This document shows, piece after piece, positions 9,406 through 18,106 of a DNA stretch of 64,000 bases (the stretch's first letter is position 1; every line of letters begins with the position of its first letter). The notes below the pieces were generated by a model that saw only the letters and a program-made list of their open reading frames with translations, had not been told where the DNA came from and searched no databases. The stretch covers positions 3,100,001-3,164,000 of the forward strand of contig NZ_JACCBU010000001.1 in the NCBI RefSeq assembly GCF_013407955.1, written 5' to 3'. The position numbers and the translations under genes were made by a program. The stretch comes from Microlunatus parietis (GTDB taxonomy: Bacteria; Actinomycetota; Actinomycetes; Propionibacteriales; Propionibacteriaceae).

Positions 9406-10740
9406 TTACGCCGATTTCGACACGTCCTCCCGATCGGGTTTCGGCAGGGCGCGCAGGATCAGGGTCAGCACGCCGGCCGCGATCATCGCCGCGCCGACGG
9501 CCCACATCCCGGCGTTCTGGCTGCCGGTGAGGTCGGCCAGGAAACCGGTGATGTACGGCGCCGCGAAGCCGGCCAGGTTGCCGATCGAATTGACCAGGGC
9601 GATCCCGCCGGCCGCGGCAGCACCGGTCAGGAACGCGGTCGGCAGGGACCAGAACGTCGGCAGCGCACAACAGACGCCGATGGCGCAGACGCTGACCGCG
9701 ACCATGACCAGGAGCGGGCTCTGCAGATAGAGCGCGACCGGGATCGCCAGGCCGCCGACGATGGCCGGGATCGCGACGTGCCGGACCCGTTCGTCGGTCC
9801 GATCACCGTGCCGCGCCCAGATGATCATGGCGATCGCTCCGAGGGCGTACGGGATCGCGGTGATCAAGCCGACCTGGACCAGCGAGTAGGTCACCCCGAA
9901 CTGCTGCTGGAAGCCGCTGATGATCGTCGGCAGGAAGAAGGACAGGGCATAGAGCCCGTACACGATGCCGAAGTAGACGAACGCCAGCGCGATCACCCGG
10001 CCGTCGGTCAACGCCCGGCGCAGCGGGAAGTGGAACTGCCGCTCGGTGCTGGCCGCTTCGGCATCCATCTCTGCGGCCAACCAGGCCCGTTCGTCGTCGG
10101 CCAACCAGTTCGCGTCCTGCGGCCGGTCGGTCAGGTAGAACCAGGTGACGAAGGCGAGGATGATCGCCGGGATCCCTTCCATCAGGAACATCACCCGCCA
10201 GCCGGCCAGCCCGAACAGGCCGTGCCAGGTCTGCATGATCGCGGTCGAGATCGGCGCCCCGAGCACCGTCGAGACCGGGATCGCGACCATGAACCAGGCC
10301 ACCACCTTGGCCCGCTCGCGCTTCGGGAACCAGAACGTCAGATAGAGGATGATGCCCGGGAAGAAGCCGGCCTCCGCGACACCGAGCAGGAACCGCAGCA
10401 CATAGAGCACGCCTTCGTTGGGTACGAAAGCGAGCGCCGACGCGATGATCCCCCAGGTGATCATGATCCGGGCGATCCAGCGGCGGGCGCCGAACTTGTG
10501 CAGCGCGAGGTTGCTCGGCACCTCCAGCAGCAGGTAGCCGATGAAGAAGATCCCGGACGCCAGGCCGAACGCGGTCTGGGTCAGACCAAGATCATCACTC
10601 ATGGTCAGCTTGGCGAAGCCGATGTTGGTCCGGTCCAGATAGTTGATGAAGTAGAGCAGGCCGAGGTACGGCAGCAGCCGCAGGGCCACCTTGCGCAGCG
10701 TCCTTCGTTCGAGTTCGGTTGCTGCCGTCTGCGTAGCCAT
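9406..10740 (-). CDS. MFS transporter, anion:cation symporter (ACS) type
   Basis: A 444-residue carrier with twelve membrane segments. It has the ACS-family start LLPYLGLLYFINYLDRTNIGFAKL, the loop motif SNLALHKFGARRWIARIMITWG and GVAEAGFFPGIILYLTFWFP in helix 5. Relatives import organic anions such as galactonate, tartrate, phthalate or hydroxyphenylacetate with protons. The ATG at 10740 is chosen because GGGAGGAACG precedes it; the frame is open further upstream without similarity. No catabolic partner gene is adjacent, so the substrate is open. Confidence 0.88.
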   Translation of the reverse strand: MATQTAATELERRTLRKVALRLLPYLGLLYFINYLDRTNIGFAKLTMSDDLGLTQTAFGLASGIFFIGYLLLEVPSNLALHKFGARRWIARIMITWGIIASALAFVPNEGVLYVLRFLLGVAEAGFFPGIILYLTFWFPKRERAKVVAWFMVAIPVSTVLGAPISTAIMQTWHGLFGLAGWRVMFLMEGIPAIILAFVTWFYLTDRPQDANWLADDERAWLAAEMDAEAASTERQFHFPLRRALTDGRVIALAFVYFGIVYGLYALSFFLPTIISGFQQQFGVTYSLVQVGLITAIPYALGAIAMIIWARHGDRTDERVRHVAIPAIVGGLAIPVALYLQSPLLVMVAVSVCAIGVCCALPTFWSLPTAFLTGAAAAGGIALVNSIGNLAGFAAPYITGFLADLTGSQNAGMWAVGAAMIAAGVLTLILRALPKPDREDVSKSA

Positions 10741-10851
10741 CGTTCCTCCCGCGGTGAGCGACGTTGCCTGGACTCGATCATGCCCCGGGCCACGTCTCGA
10801 CGCACGCCCCGCCGACTCGTCACGGACGCTCCGGTACGGCAAAGTAGGCAT

Positions 10852-11490
10852 GTGGATCAAGCTGCGGGGATCAGCGCCATCCTGTTCGACGCCGACGGCG
10901 TCGTGCAGCGTGCGCGGCCGGGCTGGCGCGCCCAGCTCGGGTCCTGCGTGGCGCCGGAGGCGGCCGAGACCTTCATCGCCGAGGTGTTCGCCGCCGAGCT
11001 GACCGTCCTGGCCGGCGGCGACTTCCCGTCGACGCTGCAGCGGGTGCTGGACCGCTGGCAGGTCGACCGGCCGGTCCGCGAGGTCCTCAAGGTGTGGGAT
11101 GCGGTGATCGTCGACTCACGGATGATCACCGCGATCCAACGGCTGCGGCGGGGTAGGATCCGCTGCTACCTGGCGACCAACCAGCAGAACTTCCGGCGCG
11201 GCGTGATGCACGCCCTGCCCTGGTACGACGACGGCTTCGACGACCAGTTCTACTCCTGCGAACTGGGCCTGGCGAAGCCGGACCGGGCGTACTTCAGCGA
11301 GATCCTGCGCCGGATCGACACCCCGGCCGAACAGGTGCTGTTCCTCGACGACAACAAGATCAACGTCGACGCCGCGCGGAGCATCGGCATCCAGGCCGAG
11401 CTGTTCCCGCGGGACGCCGGCGTCGCGGCCCTGGCTCCGCTGCTCTCCGGCTACCGGCCCGCGGCGGGAATCGGCGCCGGCGTCGCTTGA
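10852..11490 (+). CDS. HAD-superfamily hydrolase
   Basis: A 212-residue phosphatase-like protein. Motif I is ILFDADGVVQ with nucleophile and acid Asp residues, motif II is YLATNQ, Lys of motif III lies in LGLAKPDRAYF, and motif IV is LFLDDNKINVDAA. These four motifs make it a subfamily IA HAD enzyme, probably hydrolysing a small phosphate ester. Start GTG at 10852 (VDQAAGISAILF); an ATG at 10850 is out of frame. It is divergent from the MFS gene, with 111 bases between them. Confidence 0.85.
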   Translation: MDQAAGISAILFDADGVVQRARPGWRAQLGSCVAPEAAETFIAEVFAAELTVLAGGDFPSTLQRVLDRWQVDRPVREVLKVWDAVIVDSRMITAIQRLRRGRIRCYLATNQQNFRRGVMHALPWYDDGFDDQFYSCELGLAKPDRAYFSEILRRIDTPAEQVLFLDDNKINVDAARSIGIQAELFPRDAGVAALAPLLSGYRPAAGIGAGVA

Positions 11491-11562
11491 GCGCGGTCGG
11501 GGAATACCCGGCGGCCGAACGGTGCTGTGCTGCCCGGATCAATCACCGACCGGAGGGCCCCG

Positions 11563-11862
11563 ATGACCACGATCGAACTCACCCGGTTCCGGGTCGCTCC
11601 GGAACGCACCGAAGAACTGCTCTCCGCGCGTCCGGCCATGCTGGCCGACTTCCGCGCCGACCGGACCGGGTTCCTGGACGCGCGGCTGGTGTCGCTGCCG
11701 AACGACGAATGGCTCGACATCGTCGCCTTCGCGACGCCCGAGGACCGCGAGGCCTCCCGGGCCAAGGGCGCCAACCTGCCGGGCATCGCCGCCTTCTTCG
11801 CCGCGATCGACAGCCTGGTCGGCGCCGAGGACGGCACCCTGGCCGAGGTCGCCGAGCCCTGA
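11563..11862 (+). CDS. ABM-type dimeric alpha/beta-barrel protein
   Basis: A 99-residue protein that fits the antibiotic biosynthesis monooxygenase/ferredoxin-like barrel. It has a strand IELTRFRVAPERTEELLSARPAMLADF, a middle segment FLDARLVSLPNDEWLDIVAFATPEDREA, and a final helix with FFAAIDSLVG. Members act as small oxygenases, haem-degrading enzymes or stress proteins; no function can be assigned here. The ATG at 11563 has GGAGGG 7 bases upstream. It faces the SDR gene, with only 13 bases between their ends. Confidence 0.7.
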   Translation: MTTIELTRFRVAPERTEELLSARPAMLADFRADRTGFLDARLVSLPNDEWLDIVAFATPEDREASRAKGANLPGIAAFFAAIDSLVGAEDGTLAEVAEP

Positions 11863-11875
11863 CCCGGGCGGCGGC

Positions 11876-12628
11876 TCAGAGGTAGTGGAAGCCGCCGTTG
11901 ACGTTGACCCGCTGCCCGGTGATGAAGCCGGCCTCGGCCGAGGCGAGGAAGGCGACGGTGTTCGCGATGTCGGCCGGTGCGCCCCAGCGCTGGACGTCCT
12001 GGCGGGCGAACCAGCCGTCCGCGACCTCGTCGGCGAGGGTGCCGTGCCGCTCGACCGGGATCCAGCCGGGCGCGACCAGGTTGACCGTGATCTTGTCCCG
12101 GCCCAGCTCGGTGGCCCAACCGCGGGTCAGCCCGACCAGCGCACCCTTGGCCGCCATGTAGCCGGACCAGCCCGGATCGGCCCGATCGAACAGGTCCGAG
12201 CCGATGTGGATCAGCCGTCCGCCGCCCGCCGCGCGCATTCCGGGCACGACCGCTTTGGCCAGCAGCAGCGGACTCTTGACGAAGAACTCGAGGTGGGTCA
12301 GCACCTGGTCCCAGGCCAGCTCGTCGAGCCCGACCACCGGTTGCGGGCCGGACGCGTTCGCGACACTGACCAGCACCGGACCCAACTCGGCACCGATCGC
12401 CCCGACCATCGCCTCGACGGCGTCCGAGTCCGTGACGTCGGCCGGAAACGCCGCCGCCCGGCCGCCGCCGGCCCGGATCGCGCTCACCGTCTCTTCGGCC
12501 GGCTCCGAACGAAGATCATTGACCGCCACCGCCCAGCCGTCCCGGGCGAGCCGCTGAGCGATCGCCCGGCCCAGCCCGCCGCCGGCGCCGGTGACCAGCG
12601 CGACGCCACCCTGCACCGGCTCCCGCAT
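11876..12628 (-). CDS. Short-chain dehydrogenase/reductase (SDR)
   Basis: A 250-residue classical SDR. The cofactor motif is TGAGGGLGRAIA, the structural motif is NASGP (usual NNAG altered), and the active site has Ser in IHIGSDLF and YMAAKGALVG with Tyr and Lys. GFITGQRVNVNGGFHYL is the usual C-terminus. Asp in VNDLRSEPA after strand 2 suggests NAD(H) preference. Start ATG at 12628, with AGGAC or GGGAG upstream. It follows the winged-helix gene on the same strand after 25 bases, so the two are probably cotranscribed. Confidence 0.88.
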   Translation of the reverse strand: MREPVQGGVALVTGAGGGLGRAIAQRLARDGWAVAVNDLRSEPAEETVSAIRAGGGRAAAFPADVTDSDAVEAMVGAIGAELGPVLVSVANASGPQPVVGLDELAWDQVLTHLEFFVKSPLLLAKAVVPGMRAAGGGRLIHIGSDLFDRADPGWSGYMAAKGALVGLTRGWATELGRDKITVNLVAPGWIPVERHGTLADEVADGWFARQDVQRWGAPADIANTVAFLASAEAGFITGQRVNVNGGFHYL

Positions 12629-12653
12629 GTCCTTGCTCCCCTCTTCGGTCAGG

Positions 12654-13850
12654 TCATGATCCGCCCTCGACGAGTTCTCGCTCCAACGGGGTACGGAAGC
12701 TGGGGATGACCGTGGCGCCGTCCAGCCTTCCCTGCAGCAGTCCCGCGACCTCGGCCACGGCGACCTCACCCTCCGCGCCGATGTCCTCCAGCAGCCGCCA
12801 GACGATCTCGCCCTCCCGGATCGCCCAGCCACCGACGATCCGGCCGTCCCACCACACGGTCGGCCCGATGTTGCCGTTGCGGTCGAACAGGGCCGGCTGG
12901 TGCGGGCCGAGGAACCACTCCCGGCGCTGCCAGCCCATCGGCGTCGCGTCCAGGGCCGGCAGCAGCGCGGCGGTCGGTGGCGCTGCGGGCTCCGGCTCCA
13001 GGTCGTGGGAGAGCACGACACCGGGCTGCGTCTCCCCCTCCAGCCCGACCTCGGTGACGTCCAGCCGGGCCAGCAACTTCCGGGTCGTGCCGAGCGTCCA
13101 GCCGGTCCACCACTTCAGGTCCGCCACCGTCGCCGGCCCGAACGCGCCGAGCCAGCGCCGTACCAACTCCTCCTGGGCCGAGGCCTCGGGCAGCTCGGGC
13201 ATCCCGTCCGGCCACAGCGACCGGACCGACGCCCAGCGGTGTTGCCGGGACAGCCAGGTCCCGGCCGGGCGGCCGCGGACGACCCGGCCGTCGGCACCCA
13301 TCAGCGTGAGCACCCGGCTGGTGAGCTTCATCGGGACGTCGTAAGCCTTGTCGCCGTTGGGGATCAGGGTGGTCCGCAGCCGCGGCTCGTCCTGGCTGAG
13401 CTGGCTCGCCAGCGCCTCACCCCGGGCGTCGACCGCACGTTCGGTCCCGGCCTCGACGTCGGTCAGCCAGGCCTCCAGGTCGGCGCCGACCGGCGGCTCG
13501 GTCCGGTGCGTGCCCAGGTGCTGGAGCAACTGCTTCCGCAGCCGCTGGGCGATCGCCCGCCCGGCCGCACTGTGCACCACCGGCGCGAAGTCGGTCGGCA
13601 CGACGAACATGGTCCGCCGCATCCCGATCAGCTTGACCAGCGAACGGTCGTCGTACAACGCGGCGGAGATGTCGCCGAGCTTGGCGCCCGGGCAGCGGGC
13701 CAGCAGGGACAGATAGACCGTGGCCGGATCGGTCGCGTGCACGACGACGATCGCCGCGGCCGCCTCGGCAACCGTTGCCGGATGGCCGGGGACCAGCCCG
13801 TGCCGGCGTTGCAGCCGGATCCGCCGCTGCGCCGTGTCGATGGTGAGCAC
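12654..13850 (-). CDS. Winged-helix DNA-binding domain protein (HTH_42 / YcaQ-AlkX-like)
   Basis: A 398-residue protein with the family pattern RRIRLQRRHGLVPG, then ATVYLSLLARCPG, DRSLVKLIGMRRTMFVVP, WASVRSLWPDG, DLKWWTGWT and a C-terminal LLPALDATPMGWQRREW. Crosslink-unhooking DNA glycosylases AlkX/YcaQ share this architecture, so a role in DNA crosslink repair is possible but not shown. The GTG start at 13850 follows TAGCCT by 6 bases, a leaderless arrangement (minus-strand box opposite 13857-13862). Confidence 0.82.
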   Translation of the reverse strand: MLTIDTAQRRIRLQRRHGLVPGHPATVAEAAAAIVVVHATDPATVYLSLLARCPGAKLGDISAALYDDRSLVKLIGMRRTMFVVPTDFAPVVHSAAGRAIAQRLRKQLLQHLGTHRTEPPVGADLEAWLTDVEAGTERAVDARGEALASQLSQDEPRLRTTLIPNGDKAYDVPMKLTSRVLTLMGADGRVVRGRPAGTWLSRQHRWASVRSLWPDGMPELPEASAQEELVRRWLGAFGPATVADLKWWTGWTLGTTRKLLARLDVTEVGLEGETQPGVVLSHDLEPEPAAPPTAALLPALDATPMGWQRREWFLGPHQPALFDRNGNIGPTVWWDGRIVGGWAIREGEIVWRLLEDIGAEGEVAVAEVAGLLQGRLDGATVIPSFRTPLERELVEGGS

Positions 13851-13862
13851 GCACCGAGGCTA
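13851..13862 (-). promoter_or_regulatory. Leaderless-type -10 box for the winged-helix gene
   Basis: The minus strand reads TAGCCT (opposite 13857-13862), then 6 bases, then the GTG start at 13850. Confidence 0.55.
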
Positions 13863-13889
13863 AGGGGCAGCACTGACACCTGGACAGCA

Positions 13890-13980
13890 AAGATCCCCCG
13901 CGTACCCGAAAGAGCTCTCTTACCCTTGCTGCCTTCCGGCCCTGGGGGAGTTGGGAAAGGTATCGCCACGCGGGGGACCA
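13890..13980 (-). ncRNA. ffs: Signal recognition particle RNA (4.5S-type)
   Basis: On the minus strand the diagnostic domain IV hairpin with GGCCGGAAGGCAGCAAGGG is present, the binding site for Ffh. The ends close as a 9-bp helix, TCCCCCGCG at 13894-13902 with CGCGGGGGA at 13969-13977. The length of about 90 bases is standard for the small actinobacterial SRP RNA. The ends are estimated from the closing helix and may be off by several bases. It lies between two divergent protein genes. Confidence 0.93.
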
Positions 13981-14032
13981 GAGACGAGTGTACGTGATTC
14001 GGCGCCGGACGCCAGCCTGGCCGCGTGGTTGG

Positions 14033-14044
14033 GATACTGGTCGG
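14033..14044 (+). promoter_or_regulatory. Leaderless-type -10 box for the DUF1707 gene
   Basis: GATACT at 14033-14038 is followed by 6 bases and the GTG start at 14045. Confidence 0.55.
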
Positions 14045-14536
14045 GTGACCGAGCCAGTTCCCGCCCCTCGCATCGGCGACGCAGAGCGCGATCAGGCGAC
14101 GGAGTACCTCCGCGAGCATCTGGCCCAGGGCCGGCTGGACCAGGTCGAATTCGACGAACGGATGACCGCCGCCCTGAGCGCCCGTACCCAACCCGACATC
14201 GACCGCCTGTTCACCGACCTGCCCGCACCCCGGCCGGGTCAGGAGCTGGCCGTACCGCAAGCCGCGAAGGCACCCGTCGCCGCCGCGGACGCCCTGCCGA
14301 TGTCCCCGAAACTGGTCAACGCCATGGGCGTCCTGACCGCCGTCATCTGGCCGGTCACCCTGCTGCTGCTCTTCGCGATCGGCTGGGGCCAATACTGGTG
14401 GTTGATCTTCGTTCCGATCGCCGTCTCCAGCCTCTGGGGTCACTACCAGCAGCAGAATGACCAGCACCGCAAGCGTCTTCGCCGGGAGGAGCGCCGCCGG
14501 CTGGAGCGCGGCAACGACGACCCCGACGCATCCTGA
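14045..14536 (+). CDS. DUF1707 (SHOCT-like) membrane protein
   Basis: A 163-residue protein. Residues 8-60 are the DUF1707 domain, RIGDAERDQATEYLREHLAQGRLDQVEFDERM, common in actinobacterial membrane-anchored or regulatory proteins. After a Pro/Ala linker two membrane helices follow (about residues 98-118 and 122-138) and a very basic tail RKRLRREERRRLERG. The function is unknown. The GTG start fits the leaderless box; no Shine-Dalgarno sequence is visible. Confidence 0.8.
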   Translation: MTEPVPAPRIGDAERDQATEYLREHLAQGRLDQVEFDERMTAALSARTQPDIDRLFTDLPAPRPGQELAVPQAAKAPVAAADALPMSPKLVNAMGVLTAVIWPVTLLLLFAIGWGQYWWLIFVPIAVSSLWGHYQQQNDQHRKRLRREERRRLERGNDDPDAS

Positions 14537-14573
14537 TTAGCCCGACGGCCCGCATCCGGGTAATCTTCCGCGC

Positions 14574-14661
14574 GGAGGATTCGCCTAGTGGCCTATGGCG
14601 CTCGCTTGGAAAGCGGGTTGGGTGCAAGCCCTCAGGGGTTCGAATCCCCTATCCTCCGCCA
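14574..14661 (+). tRNA. tRNA-Ser(GGA), host tRNA of the integrated element
   Basis: A complete serine tRNA. The acceptor stem GGAGGAT pairs with ATCCTCC, the anticodon loop CTTGGAAAG carries GGA, a long variable arm is present, and the T arm is GGGGTTCGAATCCCC. The CCA end at 14659-14661 is encoded. The 3' part from 14605 is repeated at 24462-24518, marking it as the attachment site of the element to its right. Confidence 0.96.
14605..14661 (+). repeat. attL of the AICE (57 bp, tRNA-Ser 3' half)
   Basis: This segment runs from the anticodon loop to CCA and recurs at 24462-24518 with three mismatches, all in the variable loop (GCAA here, TAAC there). The last 34 bases are identical. Site-specific integration into a tRNA 3' end leaves exactly this arrangement. 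Confidence 0.92.
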
Positions 14662-14711
14662 CGCGGAAACCAGCCCGTGACCAGGGCGAACGGACCGCAG
14701 TAGCACAGCAG

Positions 14712-14747
14712 AACGCCGGGTCGGCCCGTTTGGGTCGATCCGGCGTT
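14712..14747 (+). terminator. Hairpin after tRNA-Ser(GGA)
   Basis: AACGCCGG at 14712-14719 pairs with CCGGCGTT at 14740-14747. A matching hairpin with the same arms lies beyond attR at 24543-24578, so both att flanks carry this tRNA-distal structure. Confidence 0.55.
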
Positions 14748-14753
14748 TGGCTG

Positions 14754-14775
14754 TCTAGTCTCAGTTCTAGTCTCA
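14754..14775. repeat. Left-end 22-bp integrase arm-type repeat
   Basis: Two tandem copies of TCTAGTCTCA separated by GT. The whole 22-bp block is repeated exactly and in the same direction at 24344-24365 near attR. Paired repeats at both ends of an integrated element are what tyrosine-integrase arm sites look like. The left copy overlaps the restored integrase stop codon. Confidence 0.65.
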
Positions 14776-16013
14776 CTTGCCCGTTTCCGGGTCGTCGTCG
14801 CGGTCTTCGTCGGTGGCCCAGAGCAGCCCGCCGAGCCGCCGAGCGACATCACGCCGGATCGGGTCGGTGACGTGCTGGTACCGGGCAGCCATTGAGGTGC
14901 TGGACCATCCCATGATCGACATCGCGGTTCGTTCCGGAACGCCGAGGACGAGCAGGTTGTCGCCGCCGTGTGCCGCGCATCATGCAACCGAGCGGTACGC
15001 ACTCCGGCGCGCTTCAGCAGAGCCTTCCAGGCGTGGTAGTCCGAATTGAGGTTGACCGGATCGCCAGTCTCCGTCGCGAAGACCCAGTCACCTTCGGCGT
15101 TCCAGAGCTGGCCGGCATTACGCCGCTCCTGGTCCTGGACCTCCCGATGAAGCTTGAGCATGGCCACGAGCTCATCCGGTAGACCGATGACCCGTTTCCC
15201 GGCTCGCGACTTCGTCAGGCCGAGCGTCGGAGTCAGTTGTTTCCGTTCCGGACAGTAGCCCGCTTTCGCGTCGCAGGTTCCTCCGCAGCCGTGACCGTAC
15301 ATCGGACGCTGACGGGTGAACCGGACGCGCAGCGTTGCCGTATCAAGATCAACATCCGACCACTTCAGAGCCAGCGCCTCACCTTGCCGCAGGCCGAGGG
15401 CCAGAGCTATGGCCCACCGAGCGGAGTTCCGGCCGGTGGCGGCAGCATCGAGGATGCGCTGAACCTCATCGATCCTGAACGGTTCGACCGGTTCGGGATC
15501 GACTCGTGGAGCCTTGGCCAGGGCCGCCACGTTACGACCCACGTACTGGCGCCGTTGAGCCTCCCCCAGGGCAGTGCGAATGGTCCGGTGCACCTGGTGA
15601 GCATTGCCCGGACTCGCCCCGGCTTCGATCATCTTCCGGTAGAGCCGTTCGAGGTGCTCCGGTTCCAGCCGCTCGAGCCGGTTCTTACCCAGATTCGGCA
15701 CCAAGTGCGTGCGAACCGCGTTCCGGTACGCGTTGAAGCTCGACTCACGGACAGACGGCCGAGCGATCGTTTCCAACCAATGATCAAGCCAGGATGCGAC
15801 CGTCCACCGCTTCCCTGCCTTGGGCACCGCACCTTGATCACGGGCACGTTCCAGCTTCCGGACCTCGGTAACGACCTCTGCTTTCGACTTCCGCATGACG
15901 TGGCGCCGATCAATGCTGCCGTCATCCTTGAACCCGACCGTGACGCGACCGTGCCAGTAGCCGTCCGAACCTTCGTAGATCGAGGACGCCCGGTTGGGGT
16001 TCCGCGTAGCCAT
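14773..16013 (-). pseudogene. int: Tyrosine integrase with a one-base frameshift
   Basis: The first part encodes a normal AICE integrase: SAM-like N-terminal domain with WTVASWLDHWLETIARPSVRE, the catalytic Arg in ALGLRQGEAL, and the HxxR motif LHDARHTAAT. Just after ACA ACC (opposite 14955-14960) one base is missing. Adding one C restores LLVLGVPERTAMSIMGWSSTS and ARYQHVTDPIRRD, with the catalytic Trp/His position and the nucleophile Tyr, ending at the stop opposite 14773-14775 (about 413 residues). As written, the frame runs out of family into the tRNA region and lacks the Tyr. A sequencing error is the main alternative. Confidence 0.85.
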
Positions 16014-16020
16014 GTCGCGA

Positions 16021-16251
16021 TCACTCCCCCGCTGCAGACGGCCGAGCCCGCAGAGCAGCTACGTACTCCTCAAGGCATGCCACCGGAACGCGCCGCAGAC
16101 GGCCAACGTGGACCGACTCAACCTCACCGGTCCTGACCAGGTGGTACATCAGGGTCCGGGCGATTCCGAGCCGGGCAGCCGCCTCCTCAATCCGCAGCAG
16201 TAGCACGGGAGCATCGGTCAGGCTGACGGTGGTGTCGGGTACAAGTTCCAT
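16021..16251 (-). CDS. xis: Excisionase-type helix-turn-helix protein
   Basis: A 76-residue protein with the MerR/excisionase-like HTH: LRIEEAAARLGIARTLMYHLVRTGEVESVHVGRLRRVPVACLEEYV, the typical pattern of AICE Xis proteins that steer the integrase to excision. The ATG at 16251 is preferred over one at 16257 because AAGGAAG lies too close to the latter. It starts 2 bases after the rep stop (TGATCATG), so it is translationally coupled to rep, and it ends 7 bases before the integrase gene. Confidence 0.85.
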   Translation of the reverse strand: MELVPDTTVSLTDAPVLLLRIEEAAARLGIARTLMYHLVRTGEVESVHVGRLRRVPVACLEEYVAALRARPSAAGE

Positions 16252-16253
16252 GA

Positions 16254-17918
16254 TCATCTTCCTTTCGTCGTCATTGCTGCGGTTGCCGAATTAATGACGG
16301 GTCCGGCCCGTTTGGCTTCGTCGTACTGGACTCGCCAGCGGTGGCGTTGGTTGACGGCGGGGCCGACGATGTCGACATAGCTCGGCCGGTCGGGGTCTTC
16401 GAGCTTGACGACTTCCCACCGGTAGCGAGGCTGGCCGGTCTCATCGGGCGCATTTGCCGAATATTCGTCGGGGTCGGGCATGTCGATTCCGGCGGCGGTG
16501 AGGACCTGGCGCACGACTTCGGCGCGGTCGGCCCGGTGTTCTGTGAGGGTCTTGCCGGTCCAGCGCCGGGAAACGAGGGCGCGGCGGCCGCCGTAGCCGA
16601 GGTTCTCTCTCCGGTGGGCTTTGCGGCGGCAGTGGCCAGCGGTGATCTTGCCGTTGGCACCCTTCGGCTGGACGCCGTAGCGGAGCCAGTTCGCGCACTC
16701 GTCCGAGCACGGCAGGGTACGGACTTGGGCATGCAGCCGGTCCAGGTGGTGAGTCCGAGCCACAGCGGCCGGATCATGATCATCTTCGCCGGAGAGCGTG
16801 TCGGAGACGGACTTGGTGAGGTACTTGCACAGGTAGCCGATCACCCGTTCGGTGCGGTCCGATCCGGCCAGAAGCCACTTGTGATCGACCTGCGGACCGA
16901 ACCGGGAGACGTGTGCCGGCCGAGCAGCCGGGTCGGCATCGACAGCGTCCAGCGCTTCACTCCAGGTCGGCAGCGGACGACGGGTGGAGCGGTCCACGAA
17001 CGCGCCGAGGTCGGCATTCCAGATCGGCATACGGGCCGGATCGGTGTAGACCGGGGTGTCGTGCGGTGGCCACCACAGTTGGTGATACGTCGCGGCCACG
17101 ACCTCCCGGAGCAGGCTGCCGGTCATGGCGCCACGGGTGGCGACGTGCAGGTGCATCGCCCCGCGGCGTTGAGGTTCAACGGTGGCGAAGTACTGCATTT
17201 CGAACCCGGCCACCCGGCGCAGGTTCTTCCAGAGCCGGTCCACGAGCTTGCCGAAGTGGAGCACGTCGAGCGCGGCGCGGCGGTAGTCGTACCGGTGCGG
17301 GAACAGCGGCATACCGGCCAGCGGGGAGCCGGGCCGGTGGTGTTCACCGCAGCGGCAACGGCCGGACTCGGCATGCACCGGGCCGTAGCTGCCCAGGGTG
17401 ACAGTGAAGAACATCGACGGCCGATAGCTGTTGCCGTTGGGCGAGGTCAGTTGACGGGCCACGGTGCCGTCACGGCGGTCACCCTTCGGCAGGTCGGGCA
17501 CGTCTTGGCGGCGGCGGGTGGACCGCACACGCCGGTCTTGATCATCGTCAGCGCCGCCGTCGCCATCGCCGTCGTTGCCCTGGTCCTCGTCTTCGTCGGC
17601 GTCCTCGGTGGTGTCGTGATCGTCGGTCTCGGGTTCGTCCTCGAGGTGCCAGCCCTCGCGGCATTGGGTCATCCGCAGCTTGCGGTTACGGTCCGCGCAC
17701 GGTGGGCAGCGGTCGGCGCGGGTGGTGCCGCACGGGATCGGCACGATTCGGGTCTCGCCTGTCGTGGTGTCGATCAGCCGTTGCAGCACCGGCCGGACAC
17801 AGACGCCGTGCTTGACGGCCAGATCGGTCAGCCCTTGGACGGATGGCGTCTTGCCCGCGATTTCGAGGTTGCGAGCGTCGGCCAGTTCAGTGATCGTCGC
17901 CGCTGGTTCCGTGATCAT
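16254..17918 (-). CDS. RepSA-like rolling-circle replication initiator
   Basis: A 554-residue replication initiator of the actinobacterial plasmid/AICE type. A cysteine-rich region CGTTRADRCPPCADRNRKLR comes first, then a strongly acidic low-complexity insert (residues 118-150, mostly D and E). The catalytic part has MFFTVTLGSYGPVHAE, RYDYRRAALDVLHFGKLVDRLWKNLRR and FATVEPQRRGAMHLHVA, where HLH corresponds to the HUH metal site. A zinc-like RCRCGEHH is also seen. It should nick the element's origin after excision. GAGGAGG precedes the ATG at 17918. It overlaps the upstream small gene (ATGA). Confidence 0.85.
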   Translation of the reverse strand: MITEPAATITELADARNLEIAGKTPSVQGLTDLAVKHGVCVRPVLQRLIDTTTGETRIVPIPCGTTRADRCPPCADRNRKLRMTQCREGWHLEDEPETDDHDTTEDADEDEDQGNDGDGDGGADDDQDRRVRSTRRRQDVPDLPKGDRRDGTVARQLTSPNGNSYRPSMFFTVTLGSYGPVHAESGRCRCGEHHRPGSPLAGMPLFPHRYDYRRAALDVLHFGKLVDRLWKNLRRVAGFEMQYFATVEPQRRGAMHLHVATRGAMTGSLLREVVAATYHQLWWPPHDTPVYTDPARMPIWNADLGAFVDRSTRRPLPTWSEALDAVDADPAARPAHVSRFGPQVDHKWLLAGSDRTERVIGYLCKYLTKSVSDTLSGEDDHDPAAVARTHHLDRLHAQVRTLPCSDECANWLRYGVQPKGANGKITAGHCRRKAHRRENLGYGGRRALVSRRWTGKTLTEHRADRAEVVRQVLTAAGIDMPDPDEYSANAPDETGQPRYRWEVVKLEDPDRPSYVDIVGPAVNQRHRWRVQYDEAKRAGPVINSATAAMTTKGR

Positions 17919-18106
17919 GATTGGCCTCCTCTCGTTTGGCGTTGGCGGGCGCGGACGATGCGTAGGGCTCGGCATTGCAGGCAGTCACACTCACCCGGCC
18001 GAGCAGGGCGGTAGACAAGATCGGGATCGGTGGCGGTGACCGGTTCGGGTACCGGCTCCGGCTCGGGTTCGCGCGTGAAGAGCGGTTCTTGATCGGGCAT
18101 GGTCAC
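17915..18106 (-). CDS. Small CxxC protein of the AICE
   Basis: A 63-residue protein with an acidic Pro/Glu repeat (PEPEPVPEPV) and ECDCLQCRALRIVRARQRQ, a possible CxC-x2-C metal or redox site followed by a basic tail. No family is recognised; small Cys proteins like this commonly sit before rep in AICEs. The start is either the GTG at 18106, whose GTGA overlaps the whiB stop, or the ATG at 18100. It is joined to rep by an ATGA overlap. Confidence 0.65.
   Translation of the reverse strand: MTMPDQEPLFTREPEPEPVPEPVTATDPDLVYRPARPGECDCLQCRALRIVRARQRQTRGGQS

Noticed and set aside
6400-11490. A plus-strand open frame of about 1,700 codons across recR-dnaX and beyond
   Set aside because: It is antisense to well-supported genes and Arg/Gly/Asp-biased in the way GC-rich shadow frames are. 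Only its last 213 codons (the HAD hydrolase) are real.
14649-14772. The extended C-terminal tail of the integrase reading frame into the tRNA
   Set aside because: It follows the frameshift, matches no integrase and would read through the tRNA gene. The restored frame ends naturally at 14773.
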